Below are positions 36,550 through 46,964 of a DNA stretch of 48,871 bases, piece by piece. Origin of the DNA: Tritrichomonas foetus (lineage: Eukaryota; Parabasalia; Tritrichomonadida; Tritrichomonadidae); NCBI GenBank assembly GCA_001839685.1, contig MLAK01000640.1:37183-86053 (forward strand). Direction: 5' to 3'. A program made the position numbers and the translations under genes. Numbering within the stretch: position 1 is the stretch's first letter; each line of letters opens with the position of its first letter. The notes below the pieces were generated by a model. It did not search any database. It worked only from the letters and a program-made list of their open reading frames with translations, and was not told the origin of the DNA.

Positions 36550-39500
36550 TTACCACCATGGGAACCATCCTCTAAACATCTGGCATAAGTTCTTTGTATC
36601 TGTAGCCTCATGAATCAAGCGATCAACTTGGTCATTCACATTTAGAATTGTTCCTTCATCAAAATCAGCTCCTTTCAATTTATTTTTAATTCTTTTTATA
36701 ATTCCTGCAGCCGAACTGCTTTCAACTGGTTCATCAACTTTATTCACTTGGTCTGTTGATGGCGAATCAATCCATTGAAGTAGAGGATCATAAATAAACA
36801 CTTCTAACAAGCCAATAATTTGATGTCGATTATTTCTGAACAAGTCAATCACATTTTCACAGCATGTTCGAAATGTTCCTTCGGTAGAAGATAATTCAAG
36901 AGCATTTCGTAGAATTCTAGTTAATCTAAATGGTACTCTTTCTGGATATTTGTCCCGGTGCATTGCAACTTCGAAACAATCACCAAAATCAATATGAACA
37001 AGTTTGGCACTTCTCTTTTTGATCATTATGTTACTTAGATGGCGGTCACCAAGACCTAAAATATATCCTGACATTGATGTCATTGCTAATGATGTTGAAA
37101 ATTCTATTCGTCTTTCAAGCCAGTGATTTGAATCATCAGATAAAGCTAAAAGAAGATGTTTCAAATCATTTCCATCACTTTCAAGTGTTTCTCTTTCATC
37201 GCGCTTGTAGAGTTTCACAGAAGATGGAAATTCGGCTTTTAAGCCACGAATGAACGCCTTTTCTTTATCAATTAATGGAAGCGTTTCATAATTTGGTGCA
37301 ATTTTCATTGTAGTCATAAATTCTACTTCAAGTGGAATATTCAACTTCTTTCTATGATCACGAACAATTTCATATAAAGTATTGCAACTTGGAACCCATC
37401 CAATTAAGCCAACTTCTCCAGTTAATGGAATAACTTTATAAGTAGCAATATTCAATCTATCTTTCATAGGAATAGCAGAATGGGAAATCAATGTGTTTAT
37501 AAGGGTGAAGAATTGCATAACTCTTTCATCAAGGCGAGTATCTTCATGTGCCTTTAATAAGAATGTGTAGGTCATGCCATCCGAACCCCTCATGGCCATT
37601 CTTCTTGGCCGCTGTTTGCTTTTCATTACAGTCATTACAGGCGCAATTTCTGTAAGATAAATAAGTGGTTCATTATATGCATAAGTACCAGGAACAACAA
37701 GTTCAGTTGAATGCATTGATGCAAGAATTGGTGATGCATCTGCTAATGGAATTGATTTCAAATCATTAATGAATGGCTTGACTTGGTGGAAAACGGTAAT
37801 ATATCTTGCCCAAGCTTGATATAAACATTCTGGTGTATGTGTCTCTTTATATCGGTTTATCCATTCTGATGCTTCTTCAAGTTGTTGTCCAAATGATCGA
37901 GCAAACATAACTTCATAAAATGTTTCAGGTGGTTTGTTTGTAAGTTTATGCAGTGGGGAGAGTAATGAAACCATTTCATCTGGATCATTTCGAGTGATAT
38001 ATGCATGAGAAGCTTCTTCAAGAGATGTATTCCATGTTTCCCACCAAGTAACTGCTGTTCTAATTAATTCGTCTGCTAAAGTTTTCATTTGATCTACAAT
38101 TGTTGGGAATAAAATACTTAATTTAGAGAATATTGTTGCTGCAATATGTTGTCTCACACTTTGGTCACTCTTTAATGGAACCATTAATGAATAGAGAACA
38201 ACATGTGGTTGCTCTGCACCAACAGCATAAATTAAATCAACAATAATTTCTCGAAGATCTTGGTCTTTTGAATGTGCCCGTGCAATAATTTGAGGTAAAA
38301 CATCAATCCAAACGTGAACAGGGATAGTTTTTATTTTTGCTTGGAATTTCTCATAAATTTCTTTACATCCTCTTCTAAATAAGTTTGATAGAATTCGAAG
38401 TGTGAAACTAAGTGGATCATTGGTTGAAACAGAAAGTCCATTTAATGATGCTTCAAAAGAATCTACAAGATATTTCACTTCTTTTGTTTCTTCAAATAAT
38501 TTATAATTTACTTGTGACCATAGTTTGTAATCATCTGGCATATATAATACTGATTTGGAAATATGTTTGCGGGATTCAATAAATTTATCTTGTTCCATAA
38601 GCCATTTTCCAATAGTTATTTGAACACCAGGGTGGGTGACTGGAACATTTTCTCTGAGATATTTAATTGCATCATCTCCAAGGGACCACATCAAACGAGC
38701 TTGAGCCATTTTCAAATCATTATCTTCTGCAAGGCCTTTTTCTCTTAGAAAGTCAATCGTAAGTCTTGCAAGCTCAACTCGATTGCATTTTGTAGCAACA
38801 TCAATAAAATGGAACCATTCATATTTCAATTCTTTCACATTCATTACAAGAGATCTTATACGTAAAGTTTCATGTAAAATCACAGGATTTTCTGGAAGTT
38901 CTTTATATCGAAGCTTCCATACATTAACGATTCTTTGCATAGCAGTGGCAGTTGATTGACGATTATTATCATCGAGAACAGCACCTTCATATTGTCCTCT
39001 TAGCCTCATATATTGAATTGCTTCTTCAATTTCTGTACATAAAGAAACACGGGCAAAATCATTATAAACTCTTTCATAATCTTCTGAAATTGTTGGAAAT
39101 ATCTTTAATATCATGGATTCTCTAATTTCTTTTAATAATATTTCTGCTTCATCAAGTTTTCCAATTAATGTTTTATAAAGTGCATAATAATACTTAGATT
39201 CTTCATCGTTATTTGCATCAATTGATTTTACAGTAGAAATAAATTCATCATCTTTGAATAAATGCCAATTAGCCTTAGCTTCAAATGTTTTTGAGCCCGA
39301 TTCTATTGCGACACGTTTCAATTCATTGTACTGTGATAATGCAGCTAAACATCTCAATCTCCCAATTTTAATAAGATTATTGCTAGTGTCTTCATTAATT
39401 TCACTATTATAGGATTTCAATGCATCTTCCCATAATCCTAATCGCTCTGCAAGAACACCTTTTGTTGTAGAAAATCCACGGCCTGCCGCAATTCTCAAAA

Positions 39501-42500
39501 CACCATTAGCAGCAAGTGGAAGTCCTAATTGTTGATTATAAACAATTAATCTTTCAGTTTGTTTATCATCACCTTGTTCAAATAACTTTTCACTTACTCT
39601 TAAGGCTTGTGGAATTCTTTCTGCTTTTTCAGCACGATCAATTATCATTTTTTCTGTGATTTTATTTGGTGGTTTAATTTGTAGTAGTTCAAAGAGTTCA
39701 ATAACATTCAAAAAGGGTCTAATGATTTGTCTTGGGACACTTTCTGCTCTGAAAAATGATATCAGAATATTTTTGATATCTTTATTTGGCATGATTAAAC
39801 CTTCTTTTACTCCTGGTGGGAAATAAAATATTGCAAATGCAAGAGGATACAAAGCATCACGAATTAAATAATGCTTACTAACTAAAGGTTCGCACGCAGA
39901 TATTGCTCGTGCTGCTGATTTCCTAATCAATGATGAAAAGAGTTCGTTACACCAAGTAATCCATTGCCCATCATCAGCATCATTTGGTGGCATTTGGAAT
40001 GGAACGCAACTACAATCATCAATCTTGCCAGGATTTCCACTTATGGGAGCCTGTGAAAGTGAGGACTCTCTTCTAAATTGATATCCTTCTGTTATATTGG
40101 ATGTTAATGGTTGATTCAATTCCAACCTCAAAATTAATTGACGCATAAATTTTACATCATCAATATTAAAAACTGATGTAACATGTGGAACAAAAAGTAA
40201 AAATTGTTGGCCAATTTGAACCGCAACTGCCATGACAACTTCAAGTGCTTGTGATGCAACTTGTTTATTAATTTGTCCAACTTGAATCATAACTTTTAAA
40301 ATTTGTGATGCAAATTTTAACGATTCAGCCTGAACAACAATTTGCTTTAAATGAGTTAACAAATTATTAATATTATCATTTGCATGTGACTGAATCCATT
40401 TTAGAATTGGTGGAAATATTATGTGATCTACAGTGGAAACACCTCCTCCAAATGATACTATTTCAACTAAAATTGAACTAACTTTCTTTTCATCAGCAGT
40501 TGAAAATTCGGAAACATATACTGATGCAAGTCGAGGAAGGTAAGAATTACAAACTCCTCTATTATATTGCATCATCCATGTTCCAACTCTCATTAATAAT
40601 GCTTGATCAAGTTTTGACCAGTATTTTGTAATTAGATTAATAACATGTGGAACAAGAGGTGCAAATCTTTCTTGTAATACCGAAATTAAGGCTACCATAT
40701 AGTTAATTATGACCAGAATTGTTGAATCACTTGCAGTAGTTAGTAACTTCGTAATTCTTTGAAGAAATTCAGCTTCCATTGATCCACTTATACTAGTTCG
40801 ATGCTTACCAAGTATTTTTGGTAGTATTGTAAAAGCAATTGCATGAAGAGATGATAAAGATTCTTCAGACAGAATATCCAAAATATTCATTAGTGAAACA
40901 CCAACTGATGCAACTGTTAATGCTTCTGATGCTTGAAGTGGAGTGAAATTTAATACATATTTATTAGGTGATGTTGTTGTTGCTTTTTCATTTTCTAAAT
41001 CATCGGATTTATGCAGATCCTTAATTGTTTGGGGATCAATGGCTCCTATAGAACCTAATAATTTTATAATTTTCATTCCATTTTCATTTGAGTTTGAAAC
41101 ATTCGAAAGAGCAAATAATTTGATGATTAAATCACTATGTGAGCTATATATAGTATACTTCAAATTTGTATAATCTAATGCTGATTGAATTAAATCACGT
41201 GCTGCTTCGAGTCGATTTTCGGAAGAATGCATTTGCAAACAATTGGAAATTATTATACATAATTTTGAAATATCAACACAATTTGGAGCAAGTGGTATAA
41301 TTTGAGCTAATAACCTTATGGTTTGGGTTGGTAGGGAAGAAGTTGAGGAATTCAAAATATGAGTGATTAAAAATCTTGAGAAAGGGGCCAAAAGATTTTT
41401 GGTGTGTTGTGCAAATATTTCCTTTTGATTCTTATATGCTGTATCAGAAACAATGAAGAAACATTCAACATGCTCTTTGGAAATTGTATTATGTTCAATA
41501 TCATTGATCTTTTCTGAAAGAAAGTCATGAAGCAGTTCTGAAGCGGCTGGAATGTGAGTTAACACAGCCATATACCTCAATGTTTCTCTTCTTATCTGTG
41601 ATGATAAATCATGAAGTAATGATTGTAGTAGGGGTAATATTGTTTCATCTGAAGGTTGTTTGTAAAGTGATTCCATCAAATGCTGACGATGTTCAGCATG
41701 ATTTTCTGTTGAAATCACAGAAAGAACTCTTTGAACAACATCAATTGATGGCTTGGCTCTTTGATATTTAAGAACAATATCAGATGCAATTCTTCGAACT
41801 TGGATATCATCGTGATTCATATAAATTGAGAATTGCATAATTAATGGCAGTGTAAGATATTTTGATTCTATTTGCATATGTTGAATACATTGAAATGCTG
41901 TCATCACTTGTGTTGTTGTTGAATTAAACGATAATAAAATAGTATTTGCCATTGATAAAACTCTTTTAACGCAGTATTCAGCATTAGATATTGCAAAAGC
42001 ACTGTATTTTAATATTCCATCAGTTAAAAGTGATGAAAGTGGAAGAGAAAAGATTGGTTCTGATACTTTTACAAAATATTCTGATTTTTGGTAAGTTTGA
42101 TCAGGCATTGAAGCCATTAATGCACACAAACAATATCCTGCAGATTCTGTATCAACCAATTCTTCCACAGATTTATGACATTTCTTAATTCTTTTCAGAT
42201 CAGATTGGTTAAATGTTCCCTGTCGAGCAAATAAATAGTTTGCTAAACCAATTAAGGCTTCATCTCGATTTTGACTTTTCTTACGAACCAAAACTTCATA
42301 TTGTTTTAATATTTGTTGATTAACATCATCTGTAAACAAATTAGATGAGCATTTGAAGCATATTGGAAGAGCTGAAAAAGCAGCTAGTTTTTGTAAAATG
42401 TCACGTGATGTTAAAAATGGTACAGGAAGCAAGGTAATACGAAAATAATTTGTGCATTTTGGATTAACATCCAGAAGAACTTGTGATGCTAGACAAGCAT

Positions 42501-43224
42501 TACTTATCATTAAATGGTCTTTAGAACTTAAATATACTGATAGTTTTTTGCAGAAGAGTTTAAAATATTCTTCATCTCTTGGAAGATATGTGAAGAGTGA
42601 CTTAATAGCATCTATTATTGCTGGAATTTTTTTGGAGTCGGCAACAATTAAGGATGGAGTAAACACGTTAGTAATTAATATTCTTTGATAAGGTACCATT
42701 GTTTCTGGGAAATGCTTGCACAGAATTGAAAGCAGATTAAACAGTTGTTCAGGATCATCTGGTGATCGTCCATCATCAGCTTGTGTTGATTCTGACAAGA
42801 GCCTTGTTCGTTCTCTAAATCTGTTTAAGATTTGATCAAATGACTTTCGAAGGGTTCGATTCAAATAAATGATTATTTTTTCAAAATAGTCCCAAAATAA
42901 GCCACCTGAATTTAATGGTATGTTTTCTAACCATCTGGCAATTTCAATTGACTTTTGAACTTTATCACCCAAATTAATATCAATGGTGACATAAAGCAAA
43001 GTTATGAATGTAAGAGATGATGAGGCCCGACTTATTTCCGAGAATATCTCCGAAAAAAACGTAGTAATATTATTTTGCTCTCTTCGAAGGGAAAATTCAT
43101 TTAATATATACGATTTAAAGTTTAAGATGCAAACTTGAAATTCGAAGGAATCATAGTTTGTAATGCTGTTGAGTGAGCTGCTAAATAGGAGAACTGACTT
43201 ATGGTTCGAATCATTTGTTTTCAT
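36550..43224 (-). CDS. TOR-type phosphatidylinositol 3-kinase-related protein kinase
   Basis: A 2224-residue PIKK. The first 1150 residues are HEAT-like helices, followed by a FAT region. An FRB domain (about 1720-1812) has WWETWNTSLEEASHAYI and AWARYITVF, matching mTOR's HEMWHEGLEEAS and AWDLYYHVF. Kinase motifs are GLGDRHLSNIM (catalytic D about 2060) and HIDFGDCFEVAMHRDKYPE (DFG D about 2079), then VPFRLTRILRNALE, nearly the TOR wording. The FATC end is LCQMFRGWFPWW, like mTOR's LCQCYIGWCPFW. TOR couples nutrients to growth through TORC1/2. The serine and aromatic FRB positions used by rapamycin-FKBP12 are present, so sensitivity is plausible. The length is a little short of the usual 2,400-2,550. 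The first ATG at 43224 is used; the stop is TAAA. Confidence 0.93.
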   Translation of the reverse strand: MKTNDSNHKSVLLFSSSLNSITNYDSFEFQVCILNFKSYILNEFSLRREQNNITTFFSEIFSEISRASSSLTFITLLYVTIDINLGDKVQKSIEIARWLENIPLNSGGLFWDYFEKIIIYLNRTLRKSFDQILNRFRERTRLLSESTQADDGRSPDDPEQLFNLLSILCKHFPETMVPYQRILITNVFTPSLIVADSKKIPAIIDAIKSLFTYLPRDEEYFKLFCKKLSVYLSSKDHLMISNACLASQVLLDVNPKCTNYFRITLLPVPFLTSRDILQKLAAFSALPICFKCSSNLFTDDVNQQILKQYEVLVRKKSQNRDEALIGLANYLFARQGTFNQSDLKRIKKCHKSVEELVDTESAGYCLCALMASMPDQTYQKSEYFVKVSEPIFSLPLSSLLTDGILKYSAFAISNAEYCVKRVLSMANTILLSFNSTTTQVMTAFQCIQHMQIESKYLTLPLIMQFSIYMNHDDIQVRRIASDIVLKYQRAKPSIDVVQRVLSVISTENHAEHRQHLMESLYKQPSDETILPLLQSLLHDLSSQIRRETLRYMAVLTHIPAASELLHDFLSEKINDIEHNTISKEHVECFFIVSDTAYKNQKEIFAQHTKNLLAPFSRFLITHILNSSTSSLPTQTIRLLAQIIPLAPNCVDISKLCIIISNCLQMHSSENRLEAARDLIQSALDYTNLKYTIYSSHSDLIIKLFALSNVSNSNENGMKIIKLLGSIGAIDPQTIKDLHKSDDLENEKATTTSPNKYVLNFTPLQASEALTVASVGVSLMNILDILSEESLSSLHAIAFTILPKILGKHRTSISGSMEAEFLQRITKLLTTASDSTILVIINYMVALISVLQERFAPLVPHVINLITKYWSKLDQALLMRVGTWMMQYNRGVCNSYLPRLASVYVSEFSTADEKKVSSILVEIVSFGGGVSTVDHIIFPPILKWIQSHANDNINNLLTHLKQIVVQAESLKFASQILKVMIQVGQINKQVASQALEVVMAVAVQIGQQFLLFVPHVTSVFNIDDVKFMRQLILRLELNQPLTSNITEGYQFRRESSLSQAPISGNPGKIDDCSCVPFQMPPNDADDGQWITWCNELFSSLIRKSAARAISACEPLVSKHYLIRDALYPLAFAIFYFPPGVKEGLIMPNKDIKNILISFFRAESVPRQIIRPFLNVIELFELLQIKPPNKITEKMIIDRAEKAERIPQALRVSEKLFEQGDDKQTERLIVYNQQLGLPLAANGVLRIAAGRGFSTTKGVLAERLGLWEDALKSYNSEINEDTSNNLIKIGRLRCLAALSQYNELKRVAIESGSKTFEAKANWHLFKDDEFISTVKSIDANNDEESKYYYALYKTLIGKLDEAEILLKEIRESMILKIFPTISEDYERVYNDFARVSLCTEIEEAIQYMRLRGQYEGAVLDDNNRQSTATAMQRIVNVWKLRYKELPENPVILHETLRIRSLVMNVKELKYEWFHFIDVATKCNRVELARLTIDFLREKGLAEDNDLKMAQARLMWSLGDDAIKYLRENVPVTHPGVQITIGKWLMEQDKFIESRKHISKSVLYMPDDYKLWSQVNYKLFEETKEVKYLVDSFEASLNGLSVSTNDPLSFTLRILSNLFRRGCKEIYEKFQAKIKTIPVHVWIDVLPQIIARAHSKDQDLREIIVDLIYAVGAEQPHVVLYSLMVPLKSDQSVRQHIAATIFSKLSILFPTIVDQMKTLADELIRTAVTWWETWNTSLEEASHAYITRNDPDEMVSLLSPLHKLTNKPPETFYEVMFARSFGQQLEEASEWINRYKETHTPECLYQAWARYITVFHQVKPFINDLKSIPLADASPILASMHSTELVVPGTYAYNEPLIYLTEIAPVMTVMKSKQRPRRMAMRGSDGMTYTFLLKAHEDTRLDERVMQFFTLINTLISHSAIPMKDRLNIATYKVIPLTGEVGLIGWVPSCNTLYEIVRDHRKKLNIPLEVEFMTTMKIAPNYETLPLIDKEKAFIRGLKAEFPSSVKLYKRDERETLESDGNDLKHLLLALSDDSNHWLERRIEFSTSLAMTSMSGYILGLGDRHLSNIMIKKRSAKLVHIDFGDCFEVAMHRDKYPERVPFRLTRILRNALELSSTEGTFRTCCENVIDLFRNNRHQIIGLLEVFIYDPLLQWIDSPSTDQVNKVDEPVESSSAAGIIKRIKNKLKGADFDEGTILNVNDQVDRLIHEATDTKNLCQMFRGWFPWW

Positions 43225-44617
43225 CAGATAATTTTATGAATGTTTTGTGAGAAAAGATCAAAATTTTGAATAGATATTTGGCAGTTTTTGATGTGAGATA
43301 ATTCTTGATTTGAGTTCACCTTTTCATATCACATGTTCGTGATGAATGAAATTGGGAATAGAAACTTGAATAGATGAATTCATAGAACCGAACTGTGAAC
43401 ATTCCATACGACACACACGAGATATTTTAATATGCCATCAGATTTATTGGAAAAAAATTCAAAGGATATTTCCAATTTTGTTCCAAAAGAAAAATTTCAT
43501 GAATATAATGTTTTCTTTTTCTCAAATCAGAGTTTCATGGATACATCAGATAGAATTATTCGACAATGTTAAAGTTATCAATTTCTGAATGATGCAAATT
43601 ATTCGAATGTTTTTTATTCATTAATTTGGCGGTTTCGAAATGATATTTTGAATACACAGAATACATACACAATTTTTTGACTTATAAATTTGTGATTTTT
43701 TTGGATGATTTGAAATTAGAAAACGATTTTTCTTTTTGAATATATTTTAGAAGAAATTCCGATTAAATTATGCTTACATTGAATATTATAATTCGTTTAG
43801 GCCAGATATTCTCGAATGACATCCAAAGCTTTCGATCGCTGATTTTATATTTCATTACAAATTTATTCTAAGTGGAATCACAATCAAAATTATCTTATTT
43901 AATCAAATTCATAAATTACTAGACTACTCAGACTTTAGAAATTCCTCCAATTTTTATTTGAATGACAGCTAATTAAGGTTATTGGCTACTTAAATATGCT
44001 TTTCCATGTGCAAATAAAATGCTTGTAATATTTATACGATGAAATCTTCATAAAAATGAGGATTTACAAAAAAATATTTATATCATATCCGCGCGAAGAA
44101 ACACTTTATTATCAGAATTTGATCAATGATATCTTTTTAACAATTCATGCTAAATAAACGGTATTTAAATAATAATTTAAATAATTATTTTATTGGATAA
44201 GAGAATTGTGAAAGTTTTTTCTTTGATAATGTAGATTATTTGAATACTTTTTATTCTAAACTGAAATGACATTTAAACATTTTTACTAAAAATAACAAAT
44301 GACATTATATAAAATACTCAATAAAATCACATTCTATCTTTTTTGAATAGTCATTCAGAAATAATTATTTGAAGGTTATTCAAAATTATGAACATTAGTG
44401 TAATATCAATCAAAATTATCAAAATCGTATTCAAATATGAAATAAAAAGTAGAATTTGAAAGCACACACCAAATAAAAATCGTTTGAAAAATATTAATTT
44501 TCCTTGATAAAGCGAGAAAAAGAAAACGGCTTTTTTCAAAACCGTCACATTTGAAGCATTTTTGGACCAGTGATAACTCAATTTTTCACTTCAACTGTCA
44601 CAACTTCATTTCCAAAA
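43225..44617. other. Divergent region between TOR and 14-3-3
   Basis: About 1.39 kb holding both promoters. TCACAAAACATTCATAAAAT lies just before the TOR start on the minus strand. AACGGC (44525-44530) and ACCGTC (44541-44546) form an imperfect inverted pair about 70-90 bases before the 14-3-3 start. TCAGACTTTAG (43928-43938) repeats a word from 18630. The rest is AT-rich spacer with no gene seen. Confidence 0.5.
44606..44613 (+). promoter_or_regulatory. Inr-like element before 14-3-3
   Basis: TCATTTCC lies 10 bases before the ATG at 44618 (measured from its A), close to the TCAYWYTW initiator. TCACTTCA at 44586 is an alternative. Both lie downstream of the open frame's first ATG at 44570, supporting the later start. 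Confidence 0.4.
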
Positions 44618-45340
44618 ATGTCAACTGACCGTGAGCTTAAGTTCTTCTTGGCCCGTGTTGCTGACCAAGCCGAGCGTTACCCAGATGTTGTCGCTAACCT
44701 CAATACAATCATCAACACTGATCCAAAATTATCAACAGACGAACGTAATTTACTTTCAGTTGCCTATAAGGCCCTCACCGGCAGCCGCCGTTCCGCTCTC
44801 CGCACTGTTAACGCCTTCCTTGAAGACGAAACAGTCAAATCAATCCCAGAACGCCAAGCCAAGCTTTCAGAATTACAAACCAGATTAGTCCAAGAATTAG
44901 TCAACTACTGCAAGGAACTCATCAGCCTTATCGACGCTAAGCTCCTCCCAGCTGCTGACGATGCCACATCAAAGGTCTTCTACCAAAAACTTATGGCCGA
45001 TTACTACCGTTATTCAGTCGAATTCGTCTCAGAAAACGAGAAGAAAGATGGCTCAGACAAGGCCAAGGCTGCCTACGAGGCCGCCATGCAAATCGCTACA
45101 GCAGAATTAACAAAGGCCAATCCGTCCTACCTCGGACTTGCCCTTAACTACTCCGTTTTCCTTTACGAAATCATCGGCCAAAAGAAGGAAGCTATCGATC
45201 TTGCTGACAAATCCTTCAAGGAAGCCGTCGATCTCCTCGATGGACTCAGCGAAGACGAATATTCAGAAGCCACATTAATTTTACAACTCCTTAAGGACAA
45301 CGTTGCCCTCTGGACAGAGGAACAAGGCGACGCTCAATAA
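44618..45340 (+). CDS. 14-3-3 protein
   Basis: A 240-residue all-helical phosphoserine/phosphothreonine-binding adaptor. Landmarks are SRRSALRTVNAF, at the position of the ARRSSWR phosphate-pocket helix, FYQKLMADYYRYSVEF (the RY pair that completes the basic pocket), NPSYLGLALNYSVFLYEI, the family's most conserved block, and DNVALWTEEQ near the end (usual DNLTLWTS). 14-3-3 dimers dock on many phosphorylated clients in the cytosol. The open frame starts at 44570, but residues 1-16 of that frame (MITQFFTSTVTT...) are not family-like and cover the Inr-like sequences, so the ATG at 44618 (MSTDRELKFF) is chosen. C-ending codons dominate, as in alpha-actinin, suggesting strong expression. The stop is TAAA. 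Confidence 0.95.
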   Translation: MSTDRELKFFLARVADQAERYPDVVANLNTIINTDPKLSTDERNLLSVAYKALTGSRRSALRTVNAFLEDETVKSIPERQAKLSELQTRLVQELVNYCKELISLIDAKLLPAADDATSKVFYQKLMADYYRYSVEFVSENEKKDGSDKAKAAYEAAMQIATAELTKANPSYLGLALNYSVFLYEIIGQKKEAIDLADKSFKEAVDLLDGLSEDEYSEATLILQLLKDNVALWTEEQGDAQ

Positions 45341-45848
45341 ACTAATCATCGCTAATTCATTAAAACAACAAAATTATAATTATACTTGAATGATATTTTT
45401 CATTTTTGTATTTCATACAAGGAATGTTTCTGTTCAAGGAGACTTTGTTTTAATCCACTTTTTTTTTGTGATTTTGTTGACGATCTGATTGTGAAAAAAA
45501 ATCTCTCAGAGATAAATTTCTTATTCTTTTAATGAACATTTAGTTCTAATTTTAAAATGGTATTTCATGATATCGTTATGAAAGAATTCCATTGTTTTGT
45601 GATTGGCAGATTTAAATGTTATAATCAACATAAATGATTTTAGACTTCATTATCATCATGGAGCTTCATTTTTTGGTTAGTGCCATGCAAGGTACTTCTA
45701 TATATTTTCGATTTTTCCACCTTGAGAGGAATGATTTTGAAAATTTTGTTTTATCAAAAAGTTACATTATTTTGAATGCATGGCATTGAAATTGACATTT
45801 CAGTACTTATATGAACGACCATGAATTTAATAACAAAAGGAAAAAGAA
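45341..45848. other. Intergenic spacer 14-3-3/WDR12
   Basis: About 510 bases, AT-rich, with one less AT-rich patch (about 45660-45700, GTTAGTGCCATGCAAGGTAC). Two ATGs at about 45811 and 45822 open short frames overlapping the WDR12 start; they matter only if transcription starts that far upstream. No RNA gene was recognised. Confidence 0.45.
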
Positions 45849-46964
45849 ATGAGCACAGACACAGTACGCATTCGTTTTGTCACCAAATGTGAAGAATATG
45901 CTCTTCCTCCTGGAGATTTCGATGTTTCTTCATCATTAAATCGTAAAGGTCTTTCCGATGCACTTAATCAAGTTTTCGATTTGGACCCACCAGTCCCCTT
46001 CGACTTCAAAATCGGCCCACACTTCCTCCGTCAGTCACTCAGCCAAGCAATGAAACTCCTTCAAATTTCTACAGAAGACGTTCTCATTATCGAATTTTTC
46101 CCAGCCTTCAGACTTCCCGTTCCAGACAAGGAGATGACCACAGACGCATGGATCTCCTGTCTTCGCCTAAAAGATTCAAACCTCCTCTATTCATTATATG
46201 ACGGAAGTATCAGATATAACGAAAACGTCTATAAAGCAAGCAACAAGTCATCACCGATGAAATGCGTTGCACCACTCGGATCAAACGAAGCAGTTGCAGG
46301 CGATCTTGATGGCAATGTGACAATATTCGATTTATCCAATCAAAACGAGCCCCAATCATTTTCGCTCAGCAATGAACCTATTCAAACAGTAGCAACTTTT
46401 CCAGCATTCGAAAACCTCTTCATTATCGGCTCGTGTGATGGCACAATTTCCATGTGGTCGACTAGCGCTAATGATGGGACATTGCTTAGTGCTATGCATG
46501 GCGACAGTGTTCAGGCACTCCAGTGGGTTGACGAGAAGACTTTAATGAGCGCTTCTCTCGATCGGACGATAAAAATTTGGGACGTTGAAAAATTAGCAGA
46601 GAAAGCATCACTTTCTGCGTCCTGTGGAATTCTGTGCTTATCGGCTCACGATTCCCTAATCGTGACTGGACACCCAGACAGAAGTATCAGACTGTGGGAC
46701 ACTCGCGCTGAAGAGCACAGATCTGTTGTGCGCGAATTCAAATCTCACACTAACTGGGTTTCCACAATAAGTTGGGTAAATAACGAGGTTTTCGTCAGTG
46801 GCGGTTATGATGGTGCTGTAAAGTTGTGGAATATGGGAACGCAGGTTCCACTTTTCACAATTTCACAACATGATGAAAAAGTTTTATCTGTTGCAGTTAA
46901 TTCTAAAGAAATTGTTGCTGGTGGAAGTGGCCAAACCATTCATCACTTCTCTTTATCCGAGTAA
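45849..46964 (+). CDS. Ribosome biogenesis protein WDR12/YTM1
   Basis: A 371-residue protein with an N-terminal NLE/ubiquitin-like domain (about 5-90) and a seven-blade WD40 propeller (about 100-371). The NLE part VRIRFVTKCEEYALPPGDFDV, with FLRQSLSQAM and ISTEDVLIIEFFPA, matches WDR12/Ytm1 (VRFFTKQ..YAV, FLR.SL, LSTE..L.IEY). WD dipeptides end several blades (IKIWDVEKL, IRLWDTRAE, VKLWNMGTQ). In yeast and animals this protein forms the PeBoW/Nop7-Erb1-Ytm1 complex in the nucleolus; its NLE domain is grasped by the AAA+ remodeller Rea1 during 60S maturation. Length is slightly under the usual 420-460. The first ATG follows a purine-rich AAAAGGAAAAAGAA stretch. The stop is TAAA. Confidence 0.87.
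   Translation: MSTDTVRIRFVTKCEEYALPPGDFDVSSSLNRKGLSDALNQVFDLDPPVPFDFKIGPHFLRQSLSQAMKLLQISTEDVLIIEFFPAFRLPVPDKEMTTDAWISCLRLKDSNLLYSLYDGSIRYNENVYKASNKSSPMKCVAPLGSNEAVAGDLDGNVTIFDLSNQNEPQSFSLSNEPIQTVATFPAFENLFIIGSCDGTISMWSTSANDGTLLSAMHGDSVQALQWVDEKTLMSASLDRTIKIWDVEKLAEKASLSASCGILCLSAHDSLIVTGHPDRSIRLWDTRAEEHRSVVREFKSHTNWVSTISWVNNEVFVSGGYDGAVKLWNMGTQVPLFTISQHDEKVLSVAVNSKEIVAGGSGQTIHHFSLSE

Noticed and set aside
44351..44581. 76-codon minus-strand open frame upstream of 14-3-3
   Set aside because: Hydrophobic AT-driven composition and overlap with the 14-3-3 promoter; no support as a gene.
44570..44617. Upstream in-frame start for 14-3-3
   Set aside because: The 16 extra residues do not match 14-3-3 N-termini and the initiator-like sequences lie within them.
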